Origin: Lamellibrachia columna
Taxonomy: Eukaryota > Annelida > Polychaeta > Sabellida > Siboglinidae
Reading direction: 5' to 3'
NCBI GenBank assembly: GCA_963662155.1
Contig: OY759270.1
Location: 14,415,008-14,479,007, forward strand
DNA: 64,000 nucleotides
Part shown: positions 11,305 through 23,041 of the stretch, piece by piece
How the letters are laid out: every line of letters starts with the position of its first letter
Numbering within the stretch: the stretch's first letter is position 1
Made by a program: the position numbers and the translations under genes
The notes under the pieces: generated by a model
The model's database searches: none
Told to the model about the DNA's origin: nothing
What the model saw: the letters and a program-made list of their open reading frames with translations, nothing else

Positions 11305-13790
11305 ACCAAATTTTTCTCTGACCCTTCTCCTTCTCTCCCATCGAATGGGGCGTGATAACGTTCCAGATAGAACGTCAGGCTCGCAGTTTTGAAAACCCTA
11401 GCTTGAACCGTCTTGCTGCCGTTTTGAAGCTTTGGCAATTTGTTTCACCGAACGTTGCCACAGCTCATTCGTTTGTACGAATGAGTATCTGGCTATATGC
11501 AGTGGTGATTATACGTACGAATGGTCTTCGAGCAGTAACTGCAGCATGACTGAGTGCTTCCCAGAGAAGTCGAGATGGAGTTGGAATGAACAGGTGTGCT
11601 AGGGGTGAAGTGTAAAACACGTTGAACACTGAACGTACACTAACTGATGCGTAGTATTATTTTTTGGTGTAACCATGTTGAGAAAATTGCTGTAAACAGA
11701 ACGATTACGTATCCTCAATAGAACAACACGCATGTGTCGATACAATTAGGATACCAGAATAATTGCGACATAGAAATTGCGCTTCTAAGTGAGGATTACA
11801 ACGTCATTCAGGGCGTTGACAGGTGTCAAGGCGTGGTGCTGCAATAGATTATGTTATGTAAACAGGACAACGCCGTCCGAGCGCATGGACAATGCGTGTC
11901 GTAGTTCGTTAATTACTTCCGCCAGCACAGACAACAGACCACAATGGTTCATTCCTGTTTACCAGCCAGCATGCGGGGAGTTCTTGCATTTAGCGTGTCT
12001 TATATAGCAATCCATGCGAAGTTGGTGATTCTTCTTCCAAAAATTGGTATACGGTGTACGGCCTACCATGACCGAAGAATGATCAATTGGAGAAATATGG
12101 AGGAGTGTGCAAGATAGCATTTCGTGAGCTACATCCGTGTTGGAGTGCATGTTATCTGCTTCAACACACGTTGTATATCAATAGCACACGCTGCGTGCTT
12201 CCTGTGGTGTTCTCTGTAAAAGCTGATCTCATCTAGATAGGTAGAAATGCATTGCGTTGACAGCCAGTCGGACGAAATTGGTGAAGAAAGAGATGATTCG
12301 AGACAGCTACTAACAAAAGGCGCATTATAAACAGGGACTTTGTGACCTACCAGAATGCGGAAGGTTTGTGTATAAACATTATTTGGCTTTGTAGATAAAT
12401 AATATCTATACTACGGAGTACACATATTTGATATGGTTTTAATTCTGATACATATTTTATTCATTCTACAAACGATTGATCATTTCATATGGAGTTTTGG
12501 TTAATGTATTGGGACAGATTACTTATTAGTGACAACTATGTTTTTCTGCTTCTGATGCCACTCATGACTGTGTATTAGTCGCACGAAAATGTTGCTAGAC
12601 TGTTGCTGGCAAGGAGACGAGACACTTTCTATGCGTTTTGGCTTATTGTTGGCTAACGTAACAGTTAACAAAGTAACGGCGGTGGGAATTGCTAGATGCA
12701 TAGATAATAAACAGACATACCAGTTATCACAACTGTTCGATGATACTATTGCCAATATAATAAACCTTTTCCACTTGGAGTGTGTTGTATTCCTAAGACA
12801 GGGTTTTGTAGGGTTGTTGATATCAATTACACGGCCAACGTTCTAGTAGACGCCATCTTAGAGTGATAACTTCCGGCGCATGCGCATAATTTCACCACTA
12901 GATCTGCATAATTCAATATCAATAACATAGACTAGTAATATTATTTATGCATGTTATACACTTTGCAGCATTACAACATGAACTATGCCATATAAGAAAC
13001 ATTCTAATTAACTAAATTGTTTAATTAGTAGTTGTTATATCAGTTAAATGTAAAGTTAACCTGTTTCAAGAGTTCACACCACAAATTCAGCTAAATAGGT
13101 TTACCTACTATATAAACGGGTTGTCGTGTTGTCATAGGAGGTTACAAGTTCAACATATAGGGATTGTCAGTAGTTTGGCTGGAGAACTACAGGAAGGTCT
13201 GGGGGCCGACAAATCTCTCCCCTGAGAGCTGCTCGATATGTAACCATAAGAGACCCGGTGACTGTGGATTGGTCTCTCCAGCGACCGATAGGAGGTGCAA
13301 CCAAATAGCAGATAATGCTAAGTGTCACTCACGTCATTGGACTCTTATTTTTTAAACAAAAGTACATCGATCATTACATATTCAGATTCAGGTTATTATT
13401 CTCGATTCGCATTAGTTGGTCAAACGGCATCAGTTTTATTGTCATCGTAGCAAACGTCTGTCAATCCGTAATCAATTACATGTAAATTATTACGTTGATG
13501 TCCTTCCTTGCATTTTAGTAACTCAATGCTTTCATTATATCACTCTACGTCACTCCCTAAACAAAAAGGCTATATAATATTAGTGTTTTATGGCACTCCA
13601 GCAAACATGCAAATTTGTTCTCATCGAAGAACAGCCAGGCGACACTGTTAAGCTAATGCTTTCCACACGTTTTGATTTTACTGTGCTTCTCTACATGCAA
13701 TCTAAAGTCTGACACATAAGGAAACGTCTTGCAACATATTGTGCGCACCTAATCGATTCAAATAGACATGCAAAATTTACCCCACCAATA
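11305..13790. repeat. Segmental duplication block B, copy 2 (right-truncated)
   Basis: This copy matches 1219-3705. It breaks at an ATA-rich microsatellite at about 13790-13808, after which the Mutator-derived array begins. It lacks the LINE RT remnant, the exons and the 65-bp array present in copies 1 and 3. Differences from copy 1 are few, such as one inserted base near 11838. Confidence 0.85.
12851..12885. promoter_or_regulatory. YY1/ETS/NRF1-like promoter cluster, copy 2
   Basis: The 35-bp motif cluster is identical to that at 2759-2793, with all three motifs kept. Identity may simply reflect how recent the duplication is. No transcript start can be assigned. Confidence 0.4.
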
Positions 13791-13814
13791 ATAATAATAA
13801 TATATAATATTTGT

Positions 13815-15153
13815 TGGAATATTCCAGCATGTGTTCTGTAATCAAATTCTATATAGCCATTTGTTATTCTATACTGAAAGTTATAATAATGTTTTACATG
13901 GTGCCACAATACACCTATGTAAACAGACCCAAATATCACCTTTGAGTGTGGATTTCTGAAAAGCCAGACACCTCAACTTGTCGAATTGCATAACATTACA
14001 TAACCTACTTAGTGGAGTCCTCAAAAACAACTCACCTTCCATGTGAAACAGTTACGTCAGCTCACTAGGCCATATCAGATAACAGCTGGGCCTGTCCAGG
14101 ATTTTCTCAACTCCCAATAGATGTGTGCTCTTCACATGGACTTGAGTAACAGTGACTGTGTGTAATTAACTGAAATAAACAAAAGTTGACTGCTAAGTAA
14201 TTATATTATAATGTGACTTGTTCTGCTTTGATGTAACTTATAAGAGGGAGGCTGCTCTAGTTTGAAGATGTCCCCACCCCCCTTAATATACTGGTCTCCT
14301 GTCACTGTCATCTGGTTTCTCAGGTGGATTAGACGTCTTTGCATTCAGATAACGGTTTTGTCACTTTCATTAGTAATTTTACTTGGATTTACCTGGGATT
14401 TTAAAATGGAGGAGACAACACATGATAGTAGTAGTAGTAGTAGAAAGAGTGAGGAGAAATGTCCACCTGCTGGTGGAATTAAGATGAAAATTGGTGGCTT
14501 CAAGACCGGCCACTGTTACCACAAACCATCAGATGCAGCAATCCAACAGGAACCCAGTGGGGTTAGCAGTGGGGTTTGGTTGCCACGGCTAAGCCTGGAT
14601 GACTTTGACAGAGTGGTGCAAACCACTCCTTCAGGATTGCTGGCAGTTTCCGACGTGTATTCATGCGCCCACGTGGCCCATAGCAGAAAAATTCCCATAA
14701 ATCCCTCCGCCAGTTAAACTCTCCAAAAAATGCACTATTTCACAGCCAATAGCTTCTATAAACAAACCTGTGAATATTCATGCTCAAAGGCAATCATGTC
14801 ACATAATATGAATTTATTAAGTTCATATTTCACAATTTCGCATGCCCTACATTCGTGTGAAACAGAAAACAGGAAAGTCAACTGTGGTCTTACCCCAAAT
14901 AAAAATGGTAACTGTGCAGATTTTTTTTAAATTTAGACTGTTGATAAAGGTAAATGGAAATCATGCATTCATGCAAAAAATCTATGTCCTACCTAGTTGT
15001 TGGAGTTGCTTACATACACAAGGAACCACCACCTGTGGTGGGCAGAACACACATATATGAGCTACTTCAGCTTGAGACACTCTGTATTCTAGTACGATAC
15101 TCGAGTACACTCACTTTTTCAGCTCACTCGAATGAACTTGTAACATAATTTTT
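13815..15153 (+). repeat. Truncated Mutator 5'-end unit M1
   Basis: First of five tandem units (starts at 13815, 15154, 16495, 17803, 18900). The left part matches 35605-36375, the 5' end of the long Mutator-like element. The coding frame starts at ATG 14406 (MEETTHDSSSSSRKSEEK) and includes SGVWLPRLSLDDFDRVVQ, then leaves transposase sequence at about 14653 and runs into unrelated DNA ending at 14717. A run of AGT codons makes the serine tract. The right part holds the palindrome CCACCACCTGTGGTGG. Confidence 0.8.
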
Positions 15154-16494
15154 GGAATAGTCCAGCATGTGTTCTGTAATCAAATTCTATATAGCCAGTT
15201 GTTATTCCATACAGAAAGTTATAATAATTTTTTACCTGGTGCCACAATACACCTATGAAAACAGACCCAAATATCACTTTTGACTGTGGATTACTGAAAA
15301 GACAGACACCTCAACTTGTCGAATTGCATAACATTACATAACCTACTTAGTGGAGTCCTCAAAAACAACTCACCTTCCATGTGAAACAGTTACGTCAGCT
15401 CACTAGGCCATATAAGATAACAGCTGGGCCTGTCCAAGATTTTCTCAACTCCCAATAGATGTGTGCTCTTCACATGGACTTGAGTAAAGGTGACTGTGTC
15501 TAATTAACTGAAATAAACAAAAGTTGACTGCTAAGTAATTATATTATAATGTGACTTGTTCTGCTTTGATGTAACTTATCAGAGGGAGGCTGCTCTAGTT
15601 TGAAGATGTCCCCACCCCCCCTAATATACTGGTCTCCTGTCACTGTCATCTGGTTTCTCAGGTGGATTAGACGTCTTTGCATTCAGATAACGGTTTTGTC
15701 ACTTTCATTAGTAATTTTACTTGGATTTACCTGGGATTTTAAAATGGAGGAGACAACACATGATAGTAGTAGTAGTAGTAGAAAGAGTGAGGAGAAATGT
15801 CCACCTGCTGGTGGAATTAAGATGAAAATTGGTGGCTTCAAGACCGGCCACTGTTACCACAAACCATCAGATGCAGCAATCCAACAGGAACCCAGTGGGG
15901 TTAGCAGTGGGGTTTGGTTGCCACGGCTAAGCCTGGATGACTTTGACAGAGTGGTGCAAACACTCCTTCAGGATTGCTGGCAGTTTCCGACGTGTATTCA
16001 TGCGCCCACGTGGCCCATAGCAGAAAAATTCCCATAAATCCCTCCGCCAGTTAAACTCTCCAAAAAATGCACTATTTCACAGCCAGTAGCTTCCTTCTAT
16101 AAACAAACCTGTGAATATTCATGCTCAAAGGCACTCATGTCACATAATATGAATTTATTAAGTTCACATTTCACAATTTCGCATGCCCTACATTCGTGTG
16201 AAACAGTAAACAGGAAGGTCAACTGTGGTCTTACCCCAAATAAAAATGGTAACTGTGCAGAATTTTTTTTAATTTAGACTGTTGATAAAGGTAAATGGAA
16301 ATCATGCATTGATGCAAAAAATCTATGTCCTACCTAGTTGTTGGAGTTGCTTACATACACAAGGAACCACCACCTGTGGTGGGCAGAACACACATATATG
16401 AGCTACTTCAGCTTGAGACAGTCTGTATTCTAGTACGATACTCGAGTACACTCACTTTTTCAGCTCACTCGAATGAACTTGTAACATCATTTTT
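15154..16494 (+). repeat. Truncated Mutator 5'-end unit M2
   Basis: Full-length unit, very close to M1. One base is missing in the CAAACC(A)CTCC stretch near 15958, so its frame from ATG 15744 ends differently at 16037. That shows these frames are not under selection for the downstream part. Confidence 0.8.
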
Positions 16495-17802
16495 GGAATA
16501 GTCCAGCATGTGTTCTGTAATCAAATTCTATATAGCCAGTTGTTATTCCATACAGAAAGTTATAATAATTTTTTACCTGGTGCCACAATACACCTATGTA
16601 AACAGACCCAAATATCACTTTTGACTGTGGATTACTGAAAAGACAGACACCTCAACTTGTCGAATTGCATAACATTACATAACCTACTTAGTGGTTTCCT
16701 CAAAAACAACTCACCTTCCATGTGAAACAGTTACGTCAGCTCACTAGGCCATATCAGATAACAGCTTGGCCTGTCCAGGATTTTCTCAACTCCCAATAGA
16801 TGTGTGTTCTTCACGTGGACTTGAGTAACGGTGACTGTGTCTAATTAACTGAAATAAACAAAAGTTGACTGCTAAGTAATTATATTATAATGTGACTTGT
16901 TCTGCTTTGATGTAAATTATCAAAGGGAGGCTGCTCTAGTTTGAAGATGTCCCCACCCCCCCCTAATATACTGGTCTCCTGTCACTGTCATCTGGTTTCT
17001 CAGGTGGATTAGACGTCTTTGCATTCAGATAACGGTTTTGTCACTTTCATTAGTAATTTTACTTGGATTTACCTGGAATTTTAAAATGGAGGAGACAACA
17101 CATGATAGTAGTAGTAGTAGTAGTAGAAAGAGTGAGGAGAAATGTCCACCTGCTGGTGGAATTAAGATGAAAATTGGTGGCTTCAAGACCGGCCACTGTT
17201 ACCACAAACCATCAGATGCAGCAATCCAACATGAACCCAGTGGGGTTAGCAATGGGGTTTGGTTGCCACGGCTAAGCCAGGATGACTTTGACAGAGTGGT
17301 GCAATCCACTCCTTCAGGATTGCTGGCAGTTTCCGACGTGTATTCATTCGCCCACGTGGCCCATAGCACAAAAAATTCCCATAAATCCCTCCGCCAGTTA
17401 AACTCTCCAAAAAATGCACTATTTCACAGCCAATAGTTTCTATAAACAAACCTGTGAATATTCATGCTCAAAGGCACTCATGTCACATAATATGAATTTA
17501 TTAAGTTCACATTTCACAATATCGCGTGCCCTACATTCGTGTGAAACAGTAAACAGGAAGGTCAACTGTGGTCTTACCCCAAATAAAAATGGTAATTGTG
17601 CAGAAATTTTTTTAATTTAGCCTGTTGATAAAGGTAAATGAAAATCATGCATTCATGCAAAAAATCTATGTCCTACCTAGTTGTTGGAGTTGCTTACATA
17701 CACAAGGAACCACCACCTGTGGTGGGCAGAACACACATATATGAGCTACTCGAGTACACTCACTTTTTCAGCTCACTCGAATGAACTTGTAACATAATTT
17801 TG
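16495..17802 (+). repeat. Truncated Mutator 5'-end unit M3
   Basis: This unit is slightly shorter (about 1,308 bp) because a stretch near 17750 is deleted. The AGT run encoding serines (from ATG 17086) has more copies than in M1 and M2, so the trinucleotide tract varies between units. The frame runs to 17436. Confidence 0.8.
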
Positions 17803-18899
17803 GGAATAGTCCAGCATGTGTTCTGTAATCAAATTCTATATAGCCAGTTGTTATTCCATACAGAAAGTTATAATAATTTTTTACCTGGTGCCACAATACA
17901 CCTATGTAAACAGACCCAAATATCACTTTTGACTGTGGATTACTGAAAAGACAGACACCTCAACTTGTCGAATTGCATAACATTACATAACCTACTTAGT
18001 GGTGTCCTCAAAAACAACTCACCTTCCATGTGAAACAGTTACGTCAGCTCACTAGGCCATATCAGATAACAGCTTGGCCTGTCCAGGATTTTCTCAACTC
18101 CCAATAGATGTGTGTTCTTCACGTGGACTTGAGTAACGGTGACTGTGTCTAATTAACTGACAACACATGATAGTAGTAGCAGTAGTAGAAAGAGTGAGGA
18201 GAAATGTCCACCTGCTGGTGGAATTAAGATGAAAATTGGTGGCTTCAAGACCGGCCACTGTTACCACAAACCATCAGATGCAGCAATCCAACATGAACCC
18301 AGTGGGGTTAGCAATGGGGTTTGGTTGCCACGGCTAAGCCAGGATGACTTTGACAGAGTGGTGCAATCCACTCCTTCAGGATTACTGGCAGTTTCCGACG
18401 TGTATTCATTCGCCCACGTGGCCCATAGCACAAAAAATTCCCATAAATCCCTCCGCCAGTTAAACTCTCCAAAAAATGCACTATTTCACAGCCAATAGTT
18501 TCTATAAACAAACCTGTGAATATTCATGCTCAAAGGCACTCATGTCACATAATATGAATTTATTAAGTTCACATTTCACAATTTCGCGTGCCCTACATTC
18601 GTGTGAAACAGTAAACAGGAAGGTCAACTGTGGTCTTACCCCAAATAAAAATGGTAATTGTGCAGAAAAAAATTTAATTTAGCCTGTTGATAAAGGTAAA
18701 TGAAAATCATGCATTCATGCAAAAAAATTATGTCCTACCTAGTTGTTGGAGTTGCTTACATACACAAGGAACCACCACCTGTGGTGGGCAGAACACACAT
18801 ATATAAGCTACTTCAGCTTGAGACAGTCTGTATTCTAGTACGATACTCGAATACACTCACTTTTTCAGCTCACTCGAATGAACTTGTAACATAATTTTT
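17803..18899 (+). repeat. Truncated Mutator 5'-end unit M4 with internal deletion
   Basis: This unit is about 1,097 bp long. Some 240 bp, including the start codon of the transposase frame, are missing between ATTAACTGA and CAACACATG near 18160. The rest is nearly identical to M3. Confidence 0.8.
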
Positions 18900-19380
18900 G
18901 GAATAGTCCAGCATGTGTTCTGTAATCAAATTCTATATAGCCAGTTGTTATTCCATACTGAAAGTTATAATAATTTTTTACCTGGTGCCACAATACACCT
19001 ATGTAAACAGACCCACATATCACTTTTGAGTGTGGATTACTGAAAAGACACACACCTCAACTTGTCGAATTGCATAACATTACATAACCTACTTAGTGGA
19101 GTCCTCAAAAACAACTCACCTTCCATGTGAAACAGTTACGTCAGCTCACTAGGCCATATCAGATAACAGCTGGGCGTGTCCAGGATTTTCTCAACTCCCA
19201 ATAGATGTGTGCTCTTCACATGGACTTGAGTAAAGGTGACTGTGTCTAATTAACTGAAATAAACAAAAGTTGACTGCTAAGTAATTATATTATAATGTGA
19301 CTTGTTCTGCTTTGATATAGCTTATCAGAGGGAGGCTCCACTAGATTGAAGATGTCCCCACCCCCCCCCCCTAATATACT
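18900..19380 (+). repeat. Partial unit M5, joined to the LINE-derived array
   Basis: The left 480 bp of an M unit ends within the C-tract and CTAATATACTGG, and continues without a gap into ATGCAGACATACTAGT, which is internal LINE-unit sequence (compare 21231). This is the junction of two unrelated tandem arrays. Confidence 0.8.
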
Positions 19381-20164
19381 GGATGCAGACATACTAGTAA
19401 AGAGAGTGGAAGAGAAAGGTGAAAAAACATAAAGGATGCAAGAAAAGGGGAACGAACAGCTAAGATCGATGGACTGCGTGAGGTGGGATATGAGAAGATC
19501 GGGGGAAGATGAATGATGGAGAGGGGCAAGATGAAAGATGGAGAGGGGCAAGATGAAAGATGGAGAGGGGGCAGCCGATAGAAAAATATGGAAAGATAAA
19601 ACAGAAAGAGTGACTCGACAATATTTTACCTGAACCTAACCCATGAACATAAGTGAAAAAAGAGGAAAAGCACCGATAGTTTGGTAAAAAAAAGTTAGGT
19701 TTAATAAATCCAATAATATGGTCAACATTTTCATAAGCAGTGTATAAATTGCTTATGAGAAAAAACATTATTTCAATAGAATATTTGCTAAATATTTACA
19801 AAATCAATCTCTCATATGTATCTCTGTTTGAGCAATATGCATTTTACCATATGGTTGTACTCATATAAACGACGTAATCTTCTTGACTACAGCATGCTCA
19901 TAAAAATCAAATATCCTTTGTCAAGAAGGATGTACAGTGAAAGTATAAATAAAAACATTAAACAAATCAATCTGGTTACCAAATCATAAGCCATTACTAC
20001 TCAGCGCAAATACTGATTTATTAGAACAACTGTAAAAGTTAGTTTCTCAATCTAATGTGACATTCTCCCCTCCCCCACAATTCATTGTTACAGTTTTTGC
20101 AATGTCTGTTTCACTCATAATCCAATGAATTTGCAAGAGCACCATCAATGGCCTGCTTCCAAGG
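19381..20164 (+). repeat. Partial LINE-derived unit L0 (3' end)
   Basis: This is the C-terminal tail of a LINE protein (compare the tail at 21160-21385) plus the 3' non-coding part of the 1.81 kb unit. Near 19512-19570 a 23-bp piece (GATGGAGAGGGGCAAGATGAAA) is repeated three times, which is absent from the other units and lengthens the first interval to about 1,848 bp. Confidence 0.75.
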
Positions 20165-20440
20165 CGGTTATGTCTACTTATGACACCAACCTGTACCAAC
20201 ACACAAAGTGGGGATAGGCAAGCGCGATCCGATTGAAGTGACCCTTGATATTGTTTACTCTCGGTCCACCAAAATTGTTCCTGGCTGCCGCAGCACCTGC
20301 AAAAACACCTAAAGTAAAGGCATGTTTATGTTTACACAGCACTGTATCCACTCCTTGGGATTGTTCAACGTGCTTAACAGTTCACTCCCTGGCTGACCTG
20401 TTCATTCCAACACCTTTTGTACTTATCTGGGAGTCTGACG
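20165..20440. repeat. Dispersed repeat segment inside LINE-derived units (SINE-like 3' part)
   Basis: The segment from GGGGATAGGCAAGCGCGATC to TTCATTCCAACACC recurs in every 1.81 kb unit and, diverged, at 46030-46280. Its right half (AAAGTAAAGG...CTGACCTGTTCATTCCAA) also matches the left part of the tRNA-derived SINE at 35127-35461. It therefore looks like an old SINE or composite insertion carried along in the tandem unit. Confidence 0.55.
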
Positions 20441-20499
20441 TTGTAATGAGTTGGTTGTATTTAGTCAGTTCTGTGTCATGGCGAGCAACACCCAGAACT

Positions 20500-21385
20500 G
20501 TCATGTTCCTGAGAACAAAAAGAAGAGTTGTGGTTGGATGTGGGTTGTCGGAAGAGTTTAAAGTTAACATCGGTTAGAGGCAAGGAAATGACCCTTTACT
20601 CTTTATCATGGTGGTGGCACTAATCAGCAGGAATATCAGCATGAAGGATGTTCTTAGGAAGGGGATGTATGCAAACGATCTGGCCATGATAGCAGACAAA
20701 AAACAAGAACTACAGGAAGTGTTGGAGCAATGGAAGGGGATGTTCAAAAAGCACGGACCGATAATGAGCCGGGAGAAGACAGAAGAGATGTGGGTTTGAC
20801 ATCAGAGAGAGGACTTGAACATTAGTTTGGATGATAAGGAGTTCAACCAAGTGGATGGCTTTGTGTAACTTGGAGGAATGGTTAATGAGGATGAGCATTC
20901 AGAGGTAGAAATGCGATGCCGGATACAACAGGGAGCGAATGCTTGGGGAAAGGTTGAGGGAGTCATGTTGGACAGAAACATTTTGAAAAAACTGAAAAGG
21001 AAAGTCCTGAGAGCTTGTATGCATGCCTTAATCTGTATCTGGAGACAGTGGCGTTGACAGAAAAACAACAGCAGCTGAAAGTTGGTTCTGGTTTTGTCGA
21101 ATAACACGAACAAAGAGGGTTGACGAAAGAAAGATGAACGACCTGACGAAATATGTGATGCAACAAAACAGTTCAACCGGAAGATTGGTGAGAAGCAAGC
21201 TGAAATGGGCAGGCCACATGGTAAGGATGGATGCAGACATACTAGTGAAGAGAGTGGAAGAGAAAGGTGAAAAAACATCAAGGATGCAAGAAAAGGGGAA
21301 CGAACAGCTAAGATCGAAGGACTGCGTGAGGTGGGATATGAGAAGATCGGGGGAAGATGAAAGATGGAGAGAGGGCAGCCGATAA
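20500..21385 (+). pseudogene. LINE reverse transcriptase remnant, unit L1
   Basis: The plus frame shows FKVNIG then a stop where RT motif B (VRQG) is expected, then MYANDLAMIADKKQELQE. This is the catalytic YADD box with the first Asp changed to Asn. Further along are SREKTEEMWV, stops at 20797 and 20863, KVEGVMLDRNI, and the C-terminal KLKWAGHMVRMDAD typical of many LINE ORF2 proteins. The changed catalytic residue and the stops show it is dead. Function is inferred from the motifs only. Confidence 0.8.
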
Positions 21386-23041
21386 AAAAGTATGGAAAAA
21401 AAAGAATAAAGAATGACTGGACAATATTTTACCTGAACCTAACCCATGAACATCAGTGAAAAAAGAGGAAAAGCACCGTTAGTTTGGTAAAAAAAAGTTA
21501 TGTTTAATAAATCCAATAATATGGTCAACATTTTCATAAGCAGTGTATAAATTGCTTATGAGAAAAAACATTATTTCAATAGAATATTTGCTAAATATTT
21601 ACAAAATCAATCTCTCATATGTATCTTTGTTTGAGCAATATGCATTTTACCATAGGGTTGTACTCATATAAACGACGTACTTTTCTTGACTACAGCATGC
21701 TCATAAAAAATCAAATATCCTTTGACAAGAAGGATGTACAGTGAAAGTATAAATAAAAACATTAAACAAATCAATCTGGTTACCAAATCATAAGCCATTA
21801 CTACTCAGCGCAAATACTGATTTATTAGAACAACTGTAAAAGTTAGTTTCTCAATCTAATGTGACATTCTCCCCTCCCCCACAATTCATTGTTACAGTTT
21901 TTGCAATGTCTGTTTCACTCATAATTCAATGAATTTGCAAGAGCACCATCAATGGCCTGCTTCCAAGGCGGTTGTGTCTACTTATGACACCAACCTGTAC
22001 CAACACACAAAGTGGGGATAGGCAAGCGCGATCCGATTGAAGTGACCCTTGATATTGTTTACTCTCGGTCCACCAAAATTGTTCCTGGCTGCCGCAGCAC
22101 CTGCAAAAACACCTAAAGTAAAGGCATGTTTATGTTTACACAGCACTGTATCCACTCCTTGGGATTGTTCAACGTGCTTAACAGTTCACTCCCTGGCTGA
22201 CCTGTTCATTCCAACACCTTTTGTACTTATCTGGGAGTCTGACGTTGTAATGAGTTGGTTGTATTTAGTCAGTTCTGTGTCATGGCGAGCAACACCCAGA
22301 ACTGTCATGTTCCTGAGAACAAAAAGAAGAGTTGTGGTTGGATGTGGGTTGTCGGAAGAGTTTAAAGTTAACATCGGTTAGAGGCAAGGAAATGACCCTT
22401 TACTCTTTATCATGGTGGTGGCACTAATCAGCAGGAATATCAGCATGAAGGATGTTCTTAGGAAGGGGATGTATGCAAACTATCTGGCCATGATAGCAGA
22501 CAAAAAACAAGAACTACAGGAAGTGTTGGAGCAATGGAAGGGGATGTTCAAAAAGCACGGACCGATAATGAGCCGGGAGAAGACAGAAGAGATGTGGGTT
22601 TGACATCAGAGAGAGGACTTGAACATTAGTTTGGATGATAAGGAGTTCAACCAAGTGGATGGCTTTGTGTAACTTGGAGGAATGGTTAATGAGGATGAGC
22701 ATTCAGAGGTAGAAATGCGATGCCGGATACAACAGGGAGCGAATGCTTGGGGAAAGGTTGAGGGAGTCATGTTGGACAGAAACATTTTGAAAAAGCTGAA
22801 AAGGAAAGTCCTGAGAGCTTGTGTTACACAAACATGCCTTAATCTGTATTTGGAGACAGTGGCGTTGACAGAACAACAACAGCAGCTAAAAGTTGGTTCT
22901 GGTTGTGTCGAATAACACAAACAAAGAGGGTTGACGAAAGAAAGATGAACGACCTGACGAAATATGTGATGCAACAAAACAGTTCAACCGGAAGATTGGT
23001 GAGAAGCAAGCTGAAATGGGCAGGCCACATGGTAAGGATGG
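21231..23041 (+). repeat. 1.81 kb LINE-derived tandem unit L2
   Basis: One period counted from ATGCAGACATACTAGTGAAG. It contains the LINE C-terminus, an AT-rich 3' part, the SINE-like segment and the RT remnant (22305-23196 with the flanking unit). It differs from its neighbours at only scattered positions, for example YANYL instead of YANDL near 22480. Mutations are shared, so dead units were amplified rather than inserted independently. Confidence 0.85.
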
